The position numbers were made by a program, and so were the translations under genes. A stretch of DNA of 45,161 nt from Candidatus Parcubacteria bacterium (lineage in GTDB: Bacteria; Patescibacteriota; Minisyncoccia; UBA6257; 2-01-FULL-56-20), in contig DAIDJL010000002.1 in NCBI GenBank assembly GCA_027450205.1, positions 269,007 through 314,167 of the forward strand, in the 5' to 3' direction. Positions 1 through 7,170 of this stretch are shown piece by piece; within the stretch, counting starts at the first letter, position 1, and the number at the start of each line of letters is the position of its first letter. The notes beneath the pieces are model-generated. The model worked only from the letters and a program-made list of their open reading frames with translations, did not search any database and had not been told where the DNA came from.

Positions 1-930
1 GTCACGGTCTCCGGCGGGGGCTACATCAAGCGCCTGCCGCCGAGCACATTCAAGGTCCAGCGCCGCGGCGGCAAGGGTCTGATCGGTTCCGAAGTTGCCG
101 ACGAGGATTTCCTTTCCCACTTCTTCAGTGCGAACACGCACGACAACGTTTTATTTTTCACCGATCGCGGCCGCGTGTTCCAGACCAAGGTCTACGAGAT
201 CCCGCAGGCTACGCGTACGTCAAAAGGTAAGGCCATCCAGAATTTCCTGGAACTGCCGGCCGACGAGAATGTGAGCGCGATCGTTAACTATTCCACGAAG
301 ACGGGCGGCAGCAACGAAGGCAAAGCAGTCAAGAAATATTTAATGATGGTCACCAAGCAGGGAGTCATCAAAAAAACGCCACTCGCGGATTTTGAGAATA
401 TTCGCCGCACCGGGATCATCGCGCTTTCGCTCAAGAAAGGGGATCGTCTCAAGTGGGCAAAGCTTACGAGCGGTACCGAGCAGGTGGTACTCGCGACACG
501 GCAAGGCCAGTCCATCCGGTTTGACGAGAAGCAGGTGCGCCCGATGGGCCGCACCGCAGCCGGTGTGCGTGCCATCAAATTGAAGAAACAGAACGATGAA
601 GTGGCCGGCTTTGATATAATAAAAGGAGACGATGCGATGCTGCTCGTGGTCATGGAGAACGGCTTCGCCAAGCAGACCGCGCTCAAGGAATACAAAGTGC
701 AGAGCCGCGGCGGGTCGGGCATCAAGACCGCCGAGGTGACGCCGAAGACGGGCTTGGTGATATCCGCGCACGTGGTCACGGAAGAAAAAGAGATCTTCGC
801 GCTCTCTGCGAAAGGCCAGATGATCCGTACGGAACTTTCGACGGTCCGCAAGACCGGGCGTTCCGCGCAGGGGGTGCATATCATGAACCTCAAGAGCGGC
901 GATCGTGTAGCGGGAACCGTGGTCATTTAA
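1..930 (+). CDS. gyrA: DNA gyrase subunit A, C-terminal part (5' end outside window)
   Basis: This is the DNA-wrapping beta-pinwheel C-terminal domain of the type II topoisomerase A subunit, 309 residues, open from the first base to a TAA at 928-930. Repeated blades are visible, each with a G(R)-(aromatic/I)-(R/K) type strand such as 'TDRGRVFQTK', 'TRQGQSIRFDE', 'MENGFAKQT' and 'SAKGQMIRTE'. The sequence QRRGGKG at 58-78 matches the GyrA-box, which favours gyrase over topoisomerase IV ParC. The catalytic tyrosine domain is upstream of the window. The next gene begins at the very next base, so the two are probably co-transcribed. The family call is firm; the gyrA rather than parC choice rests on the GyrA-box. 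Confidence 0.93.
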   Translation, partial: VTVSGGGYIKRLPPSTFKVQRRGGKGLIGSEVADEDFLSHFFSANTHDNVLFFTDRGRVFQTKVYEIPQATRTSKGKAIQNFLELPADENVSAIVNYSTKTGGSNEGKAVKKYLMMVTKQGVIKKTPLADFENIRRTGIIALSLKKGDRLKWAKLTSGTEQVVLATRQGQSIRFDEKQVRPMGRTAAGVRAIKLKKQNDEVAGFDIIKGDDAMLLVVMENGFAKQTALKEYKVQSRGGSGIKTAEVTPKTGLVISAHVVTEEKEIFALSAKGQMIRTELSTVRKTGRSAQGVHIMNLKSGDRVAGTVVI

Positions 931-2250
931 ATGCCAACCAACTTCACTCAAAAACAGATCATCATCATTGGCGGGGCCGTGTTTTTGGTGCTTATCGGTG
1001 CCGTTGTGTTCTTTTTGAACATTCGATCGACGCCGGCCGGGCAAGGCGCGGTTACTCTCACTATTTGGGGGACGGATGACAGCAGGGCGTTCAACGATCT
1101 CATAAGTAAATACACCGGGCCGGGTTCGGGGACGCAATCAAAGATCAGCTACGTGCAGATCGATCCGGCGCAATACCGGACGAAGTTGCTCGCCGCGCTC
1201 GCCGCAGGCACCGGGCCGGACATATTCGAGGTCAGCAACCGCGATCTGTCGCAGTGGGTGAATCTGCTCGCACCGGTCCCCGCAACGCTCGCGACAACGT
1301 TCAGCCAGGTCACGCTGCAAAACGACTTCCCGGACGTCGTTGCGCAGGATTTCGTATCCGGCGGGAATATCTATGCGCTTCCGCTTTCCATCGATACGCT
1401 TGCGATGATCTATAATAAGGATCTCTTCAATACCGCCGGCATTGCGACGCTGCCGACGACATGGGAAGGCCTGCAGGCGGACCTGCCCGCGCTGCGCCAG
1501 GTGAACGCGCAGGGCCAGATCACGCAGGCGGCGCTCGCGCTCGGCGGTTCCGAGACGAGCATCCCGAACGCGCCCGATATTATTTTTCTTTTAATGATGC
1601 AGAATGGTACGCAAATGACGTCCGCCGACGGTTCATCCGTAACGTTCGCGTCCGGCGCTAATAACAATGATAATTCCGGACTCAATGCGTTCAATTATTA
1701 TTTACAGTTCTCAAACGCCGGCGGATCGGACTATACATGGAATGATGGCATGGGAACGGCGCTCGACAGTTTCACGCAGGGAAAGACGGCGGCCATCTTT
1801 GATTACGCCTCCGCGCTTGCGCAGATAAAGGCGAAAGCGCCGTTCCTCAACTACGGCGTTGCGGCGATGCCCCAGCCGGCGAACGCGACGGTGGCGGTAA
1901 ACTATGCAAAGTACAACGGACTCGCGGTCTCAAAGGACAGCACCCAGGTCGCCGGCGCGTGGAATTTCATCATTAATTTGACGACGTCCGCAGCGGATGA
2001 GAACATATATACGAAGGATGCCGGTGCGCCGCCGGCGTTGCGCTCCGCGATCGCGGCGGACGCGACGAATCCCGTGATGTCGGTCTTTGCCGCGCAGGCG
2101 CTCACCGCCAAGTCATGGCATGAATCGAACAGCGAGCAGATCGATTCGCTCATGAACACCGCCATCCAAAATGTCCTGAACGGCGCCGCCGATTCCACCA
2201 CGGCGCTTTCCCAGGCGCAGAGCGCGATAAACGCGGCAGGGAGCCAATAA
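931..2250 (+). CDS. Membrane-anchored extracellular solute-binding protein (family 1, sugar type)
   Basis: A 439-residue protein with one hydrophobic N-terminal anchor (about residues 8-28, 'IIIIGGAVFLVLIGAVVFFL') and then a periplasmic-binding-protein fold of the ABC sugar-binding class. Typical family features are the opening strand 'TLTIWGTDD', 'FEVSNRDLSQWV', the hinge segment 'ALPLSIDTLAMIYNKDLF' followed by 'PTTWEGL', and the late 'AGAWNFIINLTT'. No lipobox cysteine is seen, so it is probably held by the uncleaved helix. The start codon directly follows the gyrA stop. No permease or ATPase gene lies beside it, so the transported substrate and partner transporter are unknown. It could serve as an external binding or sensing protein. 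Confidence 0.85.
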   Translation: MPTNFTQKQIIIIGGAVFLVLIGAVVFFLNIRSTPAGQGAVTLTIWGTDDSRAFNDLISKYTGPGSGTQSKISYVQIDPAQYRTKLLAALAAGTGPDIFEVSNRDLSQWVNLLAPVPATLATTFSQVTLQNDFPDVVAQDFVSGGNIYALPLSIDTLAMIYNKDLFNTAGIATLPTTWEGLQADLPALRQVNAQGQITQAALALGGSETSIPNAPDIIFLLMMQNGTQMTSADGSSVTFASGANNNDNSGLNAFNYYLQFSNAGGSDYTWNDGMGTALDSFTQGKTAAIFDYASALAQIKAKAPFLNYGVAAMPQPANATVAVNYAKYNGLAVSKDSTQVAGAWNFIINLTTSAADENIYTKDAGAPPALRSAIAADATNPVMSVFAAQALTAKSWHESNSEQIDSLMNTAIQNVLNGAADSTTALSQAQSAINAAGSQ

Positions 2251-2273
2251 GGCATCCGCCACACTATTCATCC

Positions 2274-2771
2274 ATGAACATAAAAAAGACCCTTGCAAAG
2301 ATAGTGCTGGTTATTCTTGTCGGGTCTTCGATCGCGCTCCCCCTCGTTTCATTCGCCTCGGTCAATAATTCGTATAAGGTCCCCTCTTTGTGGCCGGCCG
2401 GATTTTGGGGGCCGATCGTCTGGTGTACGGGAAATTATATTCCGGGCGCCACGCAGATAGGCTCGCCGGACACGTGCAACAATCTCTGCGACCTTATCGG
2501 CACGTTTCTTAACGTCATCTATCTCATTATGTCTATCGCGATATTCATCATCGCGCCGATAGGCGTCGTGTGGGGCGGCATCCTGATCATGTTCTCCGGC
2601 GCGAATCCCGGAACGCTCGAGAGCGGAAAGAAGATCCTTTTAGGAACGGTTATCGGGATCATCATCGTCCTCTGCGCCTACCTCATCGTCAATACCGTCC
2701 TTGCGGTCCTTAATGTGACCTCGGTCGGGAGTTTTAACGGCAATTCCGGAACATGCCAGGTACTATCATGA
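2274..2771 (+). CDS. VirB2/TrbC-like pilin-type membrane protein (first of tandem set)
   Basis: A 165-residue protein with an N-terminal signal peptide (hydrophobic core about residues 8-27, ending 'PLVSFAS'), a short exported segment with several cysteines, and two membrane helices (about 80-105 and 119-143) separated by a short loop with 'SGANPGTLESGKK'. This is the layout of VirB2/TrbC-type pilins: signal peptide, helix, short polar loop with a small charged patch, helix. Its stop overlaps the next start in an ATGA arrangement, indicating translational coupling. It is the first of six similar genes. Assembly into a pilus or into the membrane core of a type IV system or competence machine is inference from family layout. 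Confidence 0.7.
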   Translation: MNIKKTLAKIVLVILVGSSIALPLVSFASVNNSYKVPSLWPAGFWGPIVWCTGNYIPGATQIGSPDTCNNLCDLIGTFLNVIYLIMSIAIFIIAPIGVVWGGILIMFSGANPGTLESGKKILLGTVIGIIIVLCAYLIVNTVLAVLNVTSVGSFNGNSGTCQVLS

Positions 2772-3724
2772 ACACATCAGGAAGGAACAAGAACATTATT
2801 TCCTCAGGCATTCTTTTTGGATTTCTTATGTCGCTTGCGGGCATGGCGGCCGCTCCGGCCGTTCTTGCGCAAACCCAAATAACGATCAGCACGAGCGTTC
2901 CGGGAACCGTCGTTGCCGCAACGGTGAACGGCGGCCCCGGCGCCTTCGTCGCAAATTTCTATCAATTCGCATTGATGATCGGGGGGGTCCTTGCATTCGG
3001 GGTCATCGTCTATGGAGGGGTAAAATATATGGCTTCCGTCGGGAATCCCTCGGGACAGGGCGATGCGAAGGAATGGATCGAAGCAGCCTTGCTTGGGCTC
3101 CTGTTGCTTGTCGGGGCATATTTCATATTAAGCGTCGTCAATCCGCAGCTTCTCAACCTTAACTTGCCTGCGCTCACGCCGGTGGACCTTTCGGGCATAA
3201 CGATACCCGGATCCGGGCCCGGAGGTGGAGGTAGCGGTGGCGGCGTTGGTATCGGTGGTAGCAGCGGCGGAGGGGTTTGCACCGCGCCGGCGTCGGGTCC
3301 GTGCAGCGTCGCGAGCCTTCAAAATACCTGCATGGGAAGCAACGCCGCCATTGCCGGAGGGGTCTGTATGACGGAAAGCAGCAATAACGTCGCCGCGGGA
3401 GGCGACCTCTCCAACACTGTCGGACCGAACGGGAAGCCATTGCCGGCTTCGGTGGGGCTTTTTCAGATCAATCTTTCGGCGAATACGATCCCTTATAATT
3501 GCACCCCGGGTTCGTCGGGCTGTTTGAATTGTCCCGCTGCTTTTACGAATCCTTATACCGGGAGCAACCCGCACACCGCGATCAAAAATATGAATCTTTA
3601 TAACCAATGCGTCGCGGCAGCCGAAAACCCTTCGACGAACATTCAGCAGGCATGCGCCATGTCTAAAAACGGGACGAATTGGGCTCAGTGGGGGCCGAGC
3701 ACCAGACAGAAATGCGGGGTATAA
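2768..3724 (+). CDS. Pilin-like protein fused to a lysozyme/transglycosylase-like domain
   Basis: A 318-residue protein. The start chosen is the ATG at 2768, which overlaps the preceding TGA (ATGA); an in-frame ATG at 2753 would lengthen the overlap. Residues 1-38 are a signal peptide ending 'VLAQT'. Two membrane helices follow (about 60-80 and 99-122) around the loop 'YMASVGNPSGQGDAKEW', as in the neighbouring pilin-like genes. A glycine-rich linker (3218-3276) leads to a cysteine-rich domain with 'CMTESSNN' (candidate catalytic Glu203), 'SVGLFQINL' and a C-terminal 'WAQWG', which resembles the lytic transglycosylase/lysozyme fold (VirB1-like). The fusion would tether a peptidoglycan-cutting domain to a pilin-type membrane anchor. 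The pilin half is recognised by layout, the enzyme half by motif. Confidence 0.68.
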   Translation: MNTSGRNKNIISSGILFGFLMSLAGMAAAPAVLAQTQITISTSVPGTVVAATVNGGPGAFVANFYQFALMIGGVLAFGVIVYGGVKYMASVGNPSGQGDAKEWIEAALLGLLLLVGAYFILSVVNPQLLNLNLPALTPVDLSGITIPGSGPGGGGSGGGVGIGGSSGGGVCTAPASGPCSVASLQNTCMGSNAAIAGGVCMTESSNNVAAGGDLSNTVGPNGKPLPASVGLFQINLSANTIPYNCTPGSSGCLNCPAAFTNPYTGSNPHTAIKNMNLYNQCVAAAENPSTNIQQACAMSKNGTNWAQWGPSTRQKCGV

Positions 3725-3750
3725 ATAAGGTATACAATATAAAAAAGACA

Positions 3751-4272
3751 ATGAATAAAAAAGTTATCGTCATCGGCGCCATGATCATCGTTGTCGCGAT
3801 CGCATTCGTCGTATTCTTTTTATTGCAGAGAAATGCTCCGGGAACGCCGGGCACCGGCATGGGAACCGGGACGCTGCCTCCGGCATCGACCGGCACGCCC
3901 ATCGTCGTGCCTCCGGCACCGACCAGCACCAGTATTGTCCTTGGCACCAGCCAGGGCAGCGTAACAATGAATAATTTTTATCTGACCGCGCAGGCCATCA
4001 CTCAGGATAAAGAGGCGGTGATCCTTACGAACACCGGCGACTATGCCATCAGCTATTACGTTCCCGACAGCAGTTTCTCTATCGCACTGCTTTCCACCCC
4101 GCTCAACGCTGCCCGGCAAGCTGCGGAGAGCGCATTCTTAAGCAAGCTTGGCATTTCACAACAGGACGCCTGCAAACTGACCGTGACCGAAGGGGTGCCC
4201 ATCGGCGTATCGGACCAATATCCCGGAGAGAGCTTTCCCCTCAGTTTTTGCGGCGGACCCGCAACGCTATGA
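3751..4272 (+). CDS. Membrane-anchored exported protein of unknown function in the pilin cluster
   Basis: A 173-residue protein. The start at 3751 is preferred because it gives a clean signal-anchor ('KKVIVIGAMIIVVAIAFVVFF') and lies 12 bases after a TACAAT -10-like box at 3733-3738; a longer reading frame would run back into the previous gene. After the helix comes a Pro/Thr/Gly-rich linker and then an extracytoplasmic domain ending in two cysteines ('DACKLTV' and 'LSFCGG') that could form a disulfide. No enzyme motif is recognised. Its position among pilin-like genes suggests a structural or accessory role in the same envelope structure; that is inference. Confidence 0.65.
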   Translation: MNKKVIVIGAMIIVVAIAFVVFFLLQRNAPGTPGTGMGTGTLPPASTGTPIVVPPAPTSTSIVLGTSQGSVTMNNFYLTAQAITQDKEAVILTNTGDYAISYYVPDSSFSIALLSTPLNAARQAAESAFLSKLGISQQDACKLTVTEGVPIGVSDQYPGESFPLSFCGGPATL

Positions 4273-4282
4273 GCAAGTCTGC

Positions 4283-4288
4283 TATAAT
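4283..4288 (+). promoter_or_regulatory. -10 box TATAAT, leaderless promoter
   Basis: A perfect TATAAT lies 7 bases before the ATG at 4296 and inside the overlap zone with the previous gene. Transcription would start at or next to the A of the ATG. No clear -35 box is visible. Confidence 0.55.
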
Positions 4289-4295
4289 GGATATT

Positions 4296-4667
4296 ATGAA
4301 GAAGGCGTTTAAGGGGATCGGGGCGGCAGCCGTCGTTTTTGTCTCTTTGTTGGCGGCTTCCCGCATTGCGTTGGCGGATGGCCAGACGCAAAATATAAAA
4401 TTGACCGATCCTTTGGGCGGCACCGAGACCTTTACGAGCGTATCCACCGCCGTTGCAGCGTTTCTGTTCTGGGATATTGCCTCGCCACTCGCTGTCATTA
4501 TGGTGCTTATCGGGGCATTTCAATTCATGACCTCGGCGGGCGATCCAGAGAAGGTGTCACGGGCAAGGAAAACCATTATGTACGCGGCGATCGGGCTCGT
4601 TGTCGCGCTCCTGGCCGGAGGCATCGTCAGTATTATCCGGACATTCGTCTCGGGATCATCAGCATAA
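4296..4667 (+). CDS. VirB2/TrbC-like pilin-type membrane protein
   Basis: A 123-residue protein read from the ATG at 4296, which yields a textbook signal peptide ('MKKAFKGIGAAAVVFVSLLA', cleavage after 'ALA'). Upstream in-frame ATGs at 4269 (overlapping the previous stop as ATGA) and 4287 would add residues before the signal peptide. Two membrane helices follow, separated by the loop 'FMTSAGDPEKVSRARK', the signature shared by this cluster: aromatic-x-T-x-x-G-D/E-P-E/D-K, a basic patch, then YAA. The downstream gene begins 2 bases after the stop. A pilus or secretion-channel subunit is the likely role, from layout and neighbours. Confidence 0.72.
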   Translation: MKKAFKGIGAAAVVFVSLLAASRIALADGQTQNIKLTDPLGGTETFTSVSTAVAAFLFWDIASPLAVIMVLIGAFQFMTSAGDPEKVSRARKTIMYAAIGLVVALLAGGIVSIIRTFVSGSSA

Positions 4668-4669
4668 CC

Positions 4670-5032
4670 ATGATCGCATACGCACAGACAAGCGCGATAC
4701 CGAACCCGGTAAATAACCTTCAGGGGGTTTTTGATATGATGTGCCTTTTTGCCGCATACTTCATCTGGACGGTGATCATCGTGAGCGTCATCATGGTGGT
4801 CGTTGCGGCATTCTATTACGTAACGTCGGGAGGCGAGCCTGATAAAACAACGAAGGCCCGTCAGCTGTTGACGTACGCCGCGGTAGGGATCGTGGTCGTC
4901 TTATGTGCGGTGATGTTCCCCGTCATCGTGGGAACGGCGGTCGGGTATCAAAGCCCCCAAGGACAAGGATTGACCCCGATGTGCGCCCTTCTTGGAGGCA
5001 CGGGAGGGTCAGGGACGGTCACAACCAATTAA
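4670..5032 (+). CDS. VirB2/TrbC-like pilin-type membrane protein
   Basis: A 120-residue protein that begins 2 bases after the preceding gene and is probably co-transcribed with it. It has a very short N-terminus without a full signal peptide, then two helices around 'YYVTSGGEPDKTTKARQ' and 'YAAVGIVVVLCA'. Its C-terminal tail ('GLTPMCALLGG') closely matches that of the next gene ('SLTPHCSILGG'), and both have a cysteine just before the first helix ('MMCLF', 'LMCTF'), so these two look like recent duplicates. The cysteine pair could form a disulfide on the outer face. The missing signal peptide is unusual within the set. Confidence 0.7.
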   Translation: MIAYAQTSAIPNPVNNLQGVFDMMCLFAAYFIWTVIIVSVIMVVVAAFYYVTSGGEPDKTTKARQLLTYAAVGIVVVLCAVMFPVIVGTAVGYQSPQGQGLTPMCALLGGTGGSGTVTTN

Positions 5033-5053
5033 TTGTCTGGGTCGAAAAAATAA

Positions 5054-5059
5054 TATAAT
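5054..5059 (+). promoter_or_regulatory. -10 box TATAAT, leaderless promoter
   Basis: TATAAT lies 8 bases before the ATG at 5068. A TTGTCT at 5033-5038 would give a short 15-base spacer, so only the -10 is called. No Shine-Dalgarno sequence is present between box and start. Confidence 0.6.
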
Positions 5060-5067
5060 TATCTCCA

Positions 5068-5466
5068 ATGAACCGATTCTCATTAACTACACTGTTCTCG
5101 TTCGCCACGCTCATATTGACGGGCTGGGTTTTTACGGCATACGCCGCTAGCCTTCCGCCCTCTCCCATAACGACCCCACAAGGGGTTCTTGATCTCATGT
5201 GCACGTTCACCGTCTACTTTTTTTACACCGTAATGATCATCACGGTTATTATGGTCGTATATGCATCGTTTTTGTATGTTACCGCGGGTGATGACACCGA
5301 GAAGACAACAAAAGCACGGCGCACTTTGACATACGCAGCGGTTGGTGTCGCAGTTTCCCTCCTTGCGGTCGGATTCCCCACTATTATAGAGGGCCTCGCC
5401 GGCGGAGCTTCCGGACAGACATCGCTTACCCCGCACTGCTCCATCCTTGGCGGACAGAGCGGTTAG
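5068..5466 (+). CDS. VirB2/TrbC-like pilin-type membrane protein
   Basis: A 132-residue protein with a signal peptide ('LTTLFSFATLILTGWVFTAYA'-type core, residues 5-26), then 'VLDLMCTFTVYFFYT', two helices, and the cluster loop 'YVTAGDDTEKTTKARR' followed by 'YAAVGVAVSLLA'. It is a near paralogue of the previous gene, sharing the C-terminal LTPxC-x-x-LGG tail. It has its own -10 box 8 bases before the start, so it can be expressed separately from the upstream pilin-like genes. Function as an envelope or pilus subunit is inferred. Confidence 0.72.
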   Translation: MNRFSLTTLFSFATLILTGWVFTAYAASLPPSPITTPQGVLDLMCTFTVYFFYTVMIITVIMVVYASFLYVTAGDDTEKTTKARRTLTYAAVGVAVSLLAVGFPTIIEGLAGGASGQTSLTPHCSILGGQSG

Positions 5467-5472
5467 GCAGGT

Positions 5473-5501
5473 TTGATGCCCATATCCTTGTATGCTAACA
5501 T
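5473..5501 (+). promoter_or_regulatory. Possible promoter before the last pilin-like gene
   Basis: TTGATG at 5473-5478 and TAACAT at 5496-5501 are 17 bases apart, about 50 bases before the ATG at 5551. Both hexamers are imperfect and the call is tentative. The rest of the 84-base intergenic stretch shows no hairpin. Confidence 0.35.
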
Positions 5502-5550
5502 TCTTAAGTAACCCAGAAAGGTCGAAACATCCTCTAAAAACTCATTGAAT

Positions 5551-5937
5551 ATGAAGAAAATAATCAATTTCGTAAAGGAATTCAGCCCTTCGATTCTTGC
5601 GCTGGCATTGCCGACGTTGGCGTTTGCCGACAACACCGTAAATTATCAAGGAGCGACCGGAGTTCCCAGCGCGAGTGTCGGCAGCTTGAACGATATTCTT
5701 AGTATGCTCTGCACGGTGTTTATGTGGGCGTTTTACTTCCTTGTCGTGCTTGCAGTCATCTTCGTCATTATCGCGGCATTCAAGTATCTTACCGCGGCCG
5801 GTGAGCCGGAGAAGGTAAAGAGCGCCGGAAATACATTGCTCTATGCAGCAATCGCTATCGGCGTCGCGCTCTTGGCACGTGCCATTCCGCTCATCGTAGG
5901 AAACTTCCTGAACGCAGGAACCATCACCTCTTGCTAG
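5551..5937 (+). CDS. VirB2/TrbC-like pilin-type membrane protein (last of set)
   Basis: A 128-residue protein read from ATG 5551. A signal peptide ends 'LAFAD', then come two membrane helices and the signature loop 'YLTAAGEPEKVKSAGN' with 'LLYAAIAIGVALLA'. It has cysteines in 'SMLCTV' and at the C-terminus ('TSC'), matching the Cys placement in the two preceding paralogues. A strong hairpin terminator follows at 5958-5993 and closes the cluster. It is recognised by layout as a VirB2/TrbC-like pilin; direct evidence for pilus assembly is absent. Confidence 0.72.
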   Translation: MKKIINFVKEFSPSILALALPTLAFADNTVNYQGATGVPSASVGSLNDILSMLCTVFMWAFYFLVVLAVIFVIIAAFKYLTAAGEPEKVKSAGNTLLYAAIAIGVALLARAIPLIVGNFLNAGTITSC

Positions 5938-5957
5938 GAGAAACATCGATTTTAGAA

Positions 5958-5999
5958 GATCCAAAAAGCCCCCGTTGGGGGCTTTTTGGATCTTTGTAT
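5958..5999 (+). terminator. Strong, probably bidirectional terminator
   Basis: A perfect 16-bp inverted repeat (5958-5973 and 5977-5992) has a 3-base loop. The arms contain AAAAAGCCCCC and its complement, so there is an A/T run on both sides. It ends the pilin cluster and may also serve the convergent minus-strand gene. Confidence 0.9.
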
Positions 6000-6005
6000 A
6001 TATTA

Positions 6006-6042
6006 AGAAAATTCCCCGACAGCCGTTAGGCCGCCGGGGAGT
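6006..6042 (-). terminator. Terminator for the minus-strand membrane protein
   Basis: Read on the minus strand, a CCCCGGCGG / CTGTCGGGG stem is followed by AATTTTCTT. It lies just after the stop of the gene at 6053-7006. Confidence 0.65.
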
Positions 6043-6052
6043 GCACGTTGTG

Positions 6053-7006
6053 TCATTGGTAAATATTCTTTACCGGGATTCTGGAAAACGTGAACGGATG
6101 ATTCTTGGCATCCATACCTGAAACATTAAGGATGAAGGAAACATCCGTCACTCCGCCGACCGGCTCTGCGAATGTGGCGAGAATGTCGTTCTTTACGTTA
6201 TGGACGAGTACGGCCCGTTCATCGACGTCGGTCCCCGCAAATCGGATTGATCCACCAAATCTCCATACGTCAAAGTGATTGCTCTCACCGTTGCCATACG
6301 TTGATCCCTGTGAATCCATCACGTCCATCGTATGATACTGCGTATCTTTGTTCATGATAAAGAATTTGCAGGTCATTTCATGGATATGGGAGTACCAGCA
6401 GTGATCCGCTTCGACCGGGAGCGAGCCTTCTTCTCCGGGTGCGACGCCTTCAGGCAATATGCCTCCCAGCTCTCCGCGGGGGAGCGATGCTTCTGCCGGT
6501 TGCGGTGTGGTTTTTCCGCTGTCTTTTGTTCCGCCGTCTTCTGCGGTTTTTTCTGCCCGCAGTTCTGCAATATCAGCTTTCATCTTTTCCAGCTCGGCTT
6601 TCGTATCGGCCAGCTCTTTTTCTTTTTGATCGGTTGTGGCTGGCGGTGTCGTGCTTGGCGGCGTCATGGGCGTGCCCGCCGGCGGTTTTGGAATTTTGGC
6701 GTTCTTTGCGGCAAGGTCCGCCGCCGCCGCTGCTGCATCAGCCTCGGCTTTTTGGTTGAGCCAGCCGCGAACGTCGTACGCGCCGACGATCACAATGGAC
6801 AAGATACACGCATAAATCAGCGCGACCCTCACCCATTCTTGCTGATATTGCCAGAGCGCTGCCGCTCCGGCGAGGATGAAAAGAGGAATCAGCCATAGCG
6901 GCCCAAGCCAGGCGACCATAGCGATTCCCGCAACGCTGGCGACAATGCCGCCAATGATCCACAGTGCGATTTTGTTCGAACTCTCCGTCTCAATGGTTTC
7001 AAACAT
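6053..7006 (-). CDS. Multi-helix membrane protein with coiled coil and exported C-terminal domain, unknown function
   Basis: A 317-residue protein. The start at 7006 is chosen because a Shine-Dalgarno GGAGG lies 4 bases upstream; longer readings lack one. Three hydrophobic helices fill residues about 12-75. Next come an Ala-rich stretch, a Pro/Thr linker, a predicted coiled coil ('KEKELADTKAELEKMKADIA' region), an acidic linker and a C-terminal domain with two cysteines ('ADHCWYSHIHEMTCKFF') that looks like an extracytoplasmic beta domain. No family is recognised. It is the last of three minus-strand genes encoding envelope proteins, each with an SD site, and has its own consensus promoter. 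Confidence 0.7.
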   Translation of the reverse strand: MFETIETESSNKIALWIIGGIVASVAGIAMVAWLGPLWLIPLFILAGAAALWQYQQEWVRVALIYACILSIVIVGAYDVRGWLNQKAEADAAAAAADLAAKNAKIPKPPAGTPMTPPSTTPPATTDQKEKELADTKAELEKMKADIAELRAEKTAEDGGTKDSGKTTPQPAEASLPRGELGGILPEGVAPGEEGSLPVEADHCWYSHIHEMTCKFFIMNKDTQYHTMDVMDSQGSTYGNGESNHFDVWRFGGSIRFAGTDVDERAVLVHNVKNDILATFAEPVGGVTDVSFILNVSGMDAKNHPFTFSRIPVKNIYQ

Positions 7007-7058
7007 ACACCCTCCAAGGTGCGTATTAAATTTTTTGCACATTTGTGCGACCAGGAAG

Positions 7059-7087
7059 AATATAACATATATTATATGAATTGTCAA
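7059..7087 (-). promoter_or_regulatory. Consensus promoter for the minus-strand membrane protein
   Basis: On the minus strand, TTGACA (7087-7082) and TATATT (7064-7059) are separated by 17 bases. The predicted transcript has a leader of roughly 45 bases carrying the SD site, unlike the leaderless genes nearby. Confidence 0.75.
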
Positions 7088-7116
7088 AAATGGCGCTCGG
7101 TTTTTTGGGTTTGGAT

Positions 7117-7151
7117 AGAAAAACTCCCCGGGCCGTAATGGCACGGGGAGT
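7117..7151 (-). terminator. Terminator after the 178-residue minus-strand gene
   Basis: ACTCCCCG (7123-7130) and CGGGGAGT (7144-7151) form the stem. On the minus strand it is followed by TTTTTC. It separates the gene at 7171-7707 from the next promoter. Confidence 0.7.
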
Positions 7152-7170
7152 AAAGTGGTGCAAGGTGCTG

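Noticed and set aside
1-930. Topoisomerase IV subunit A instead of GyrA
   Set aside because: The QRRGGKG GyrA-box is present and the blades form a full pinwheel, both favouring gyrase.
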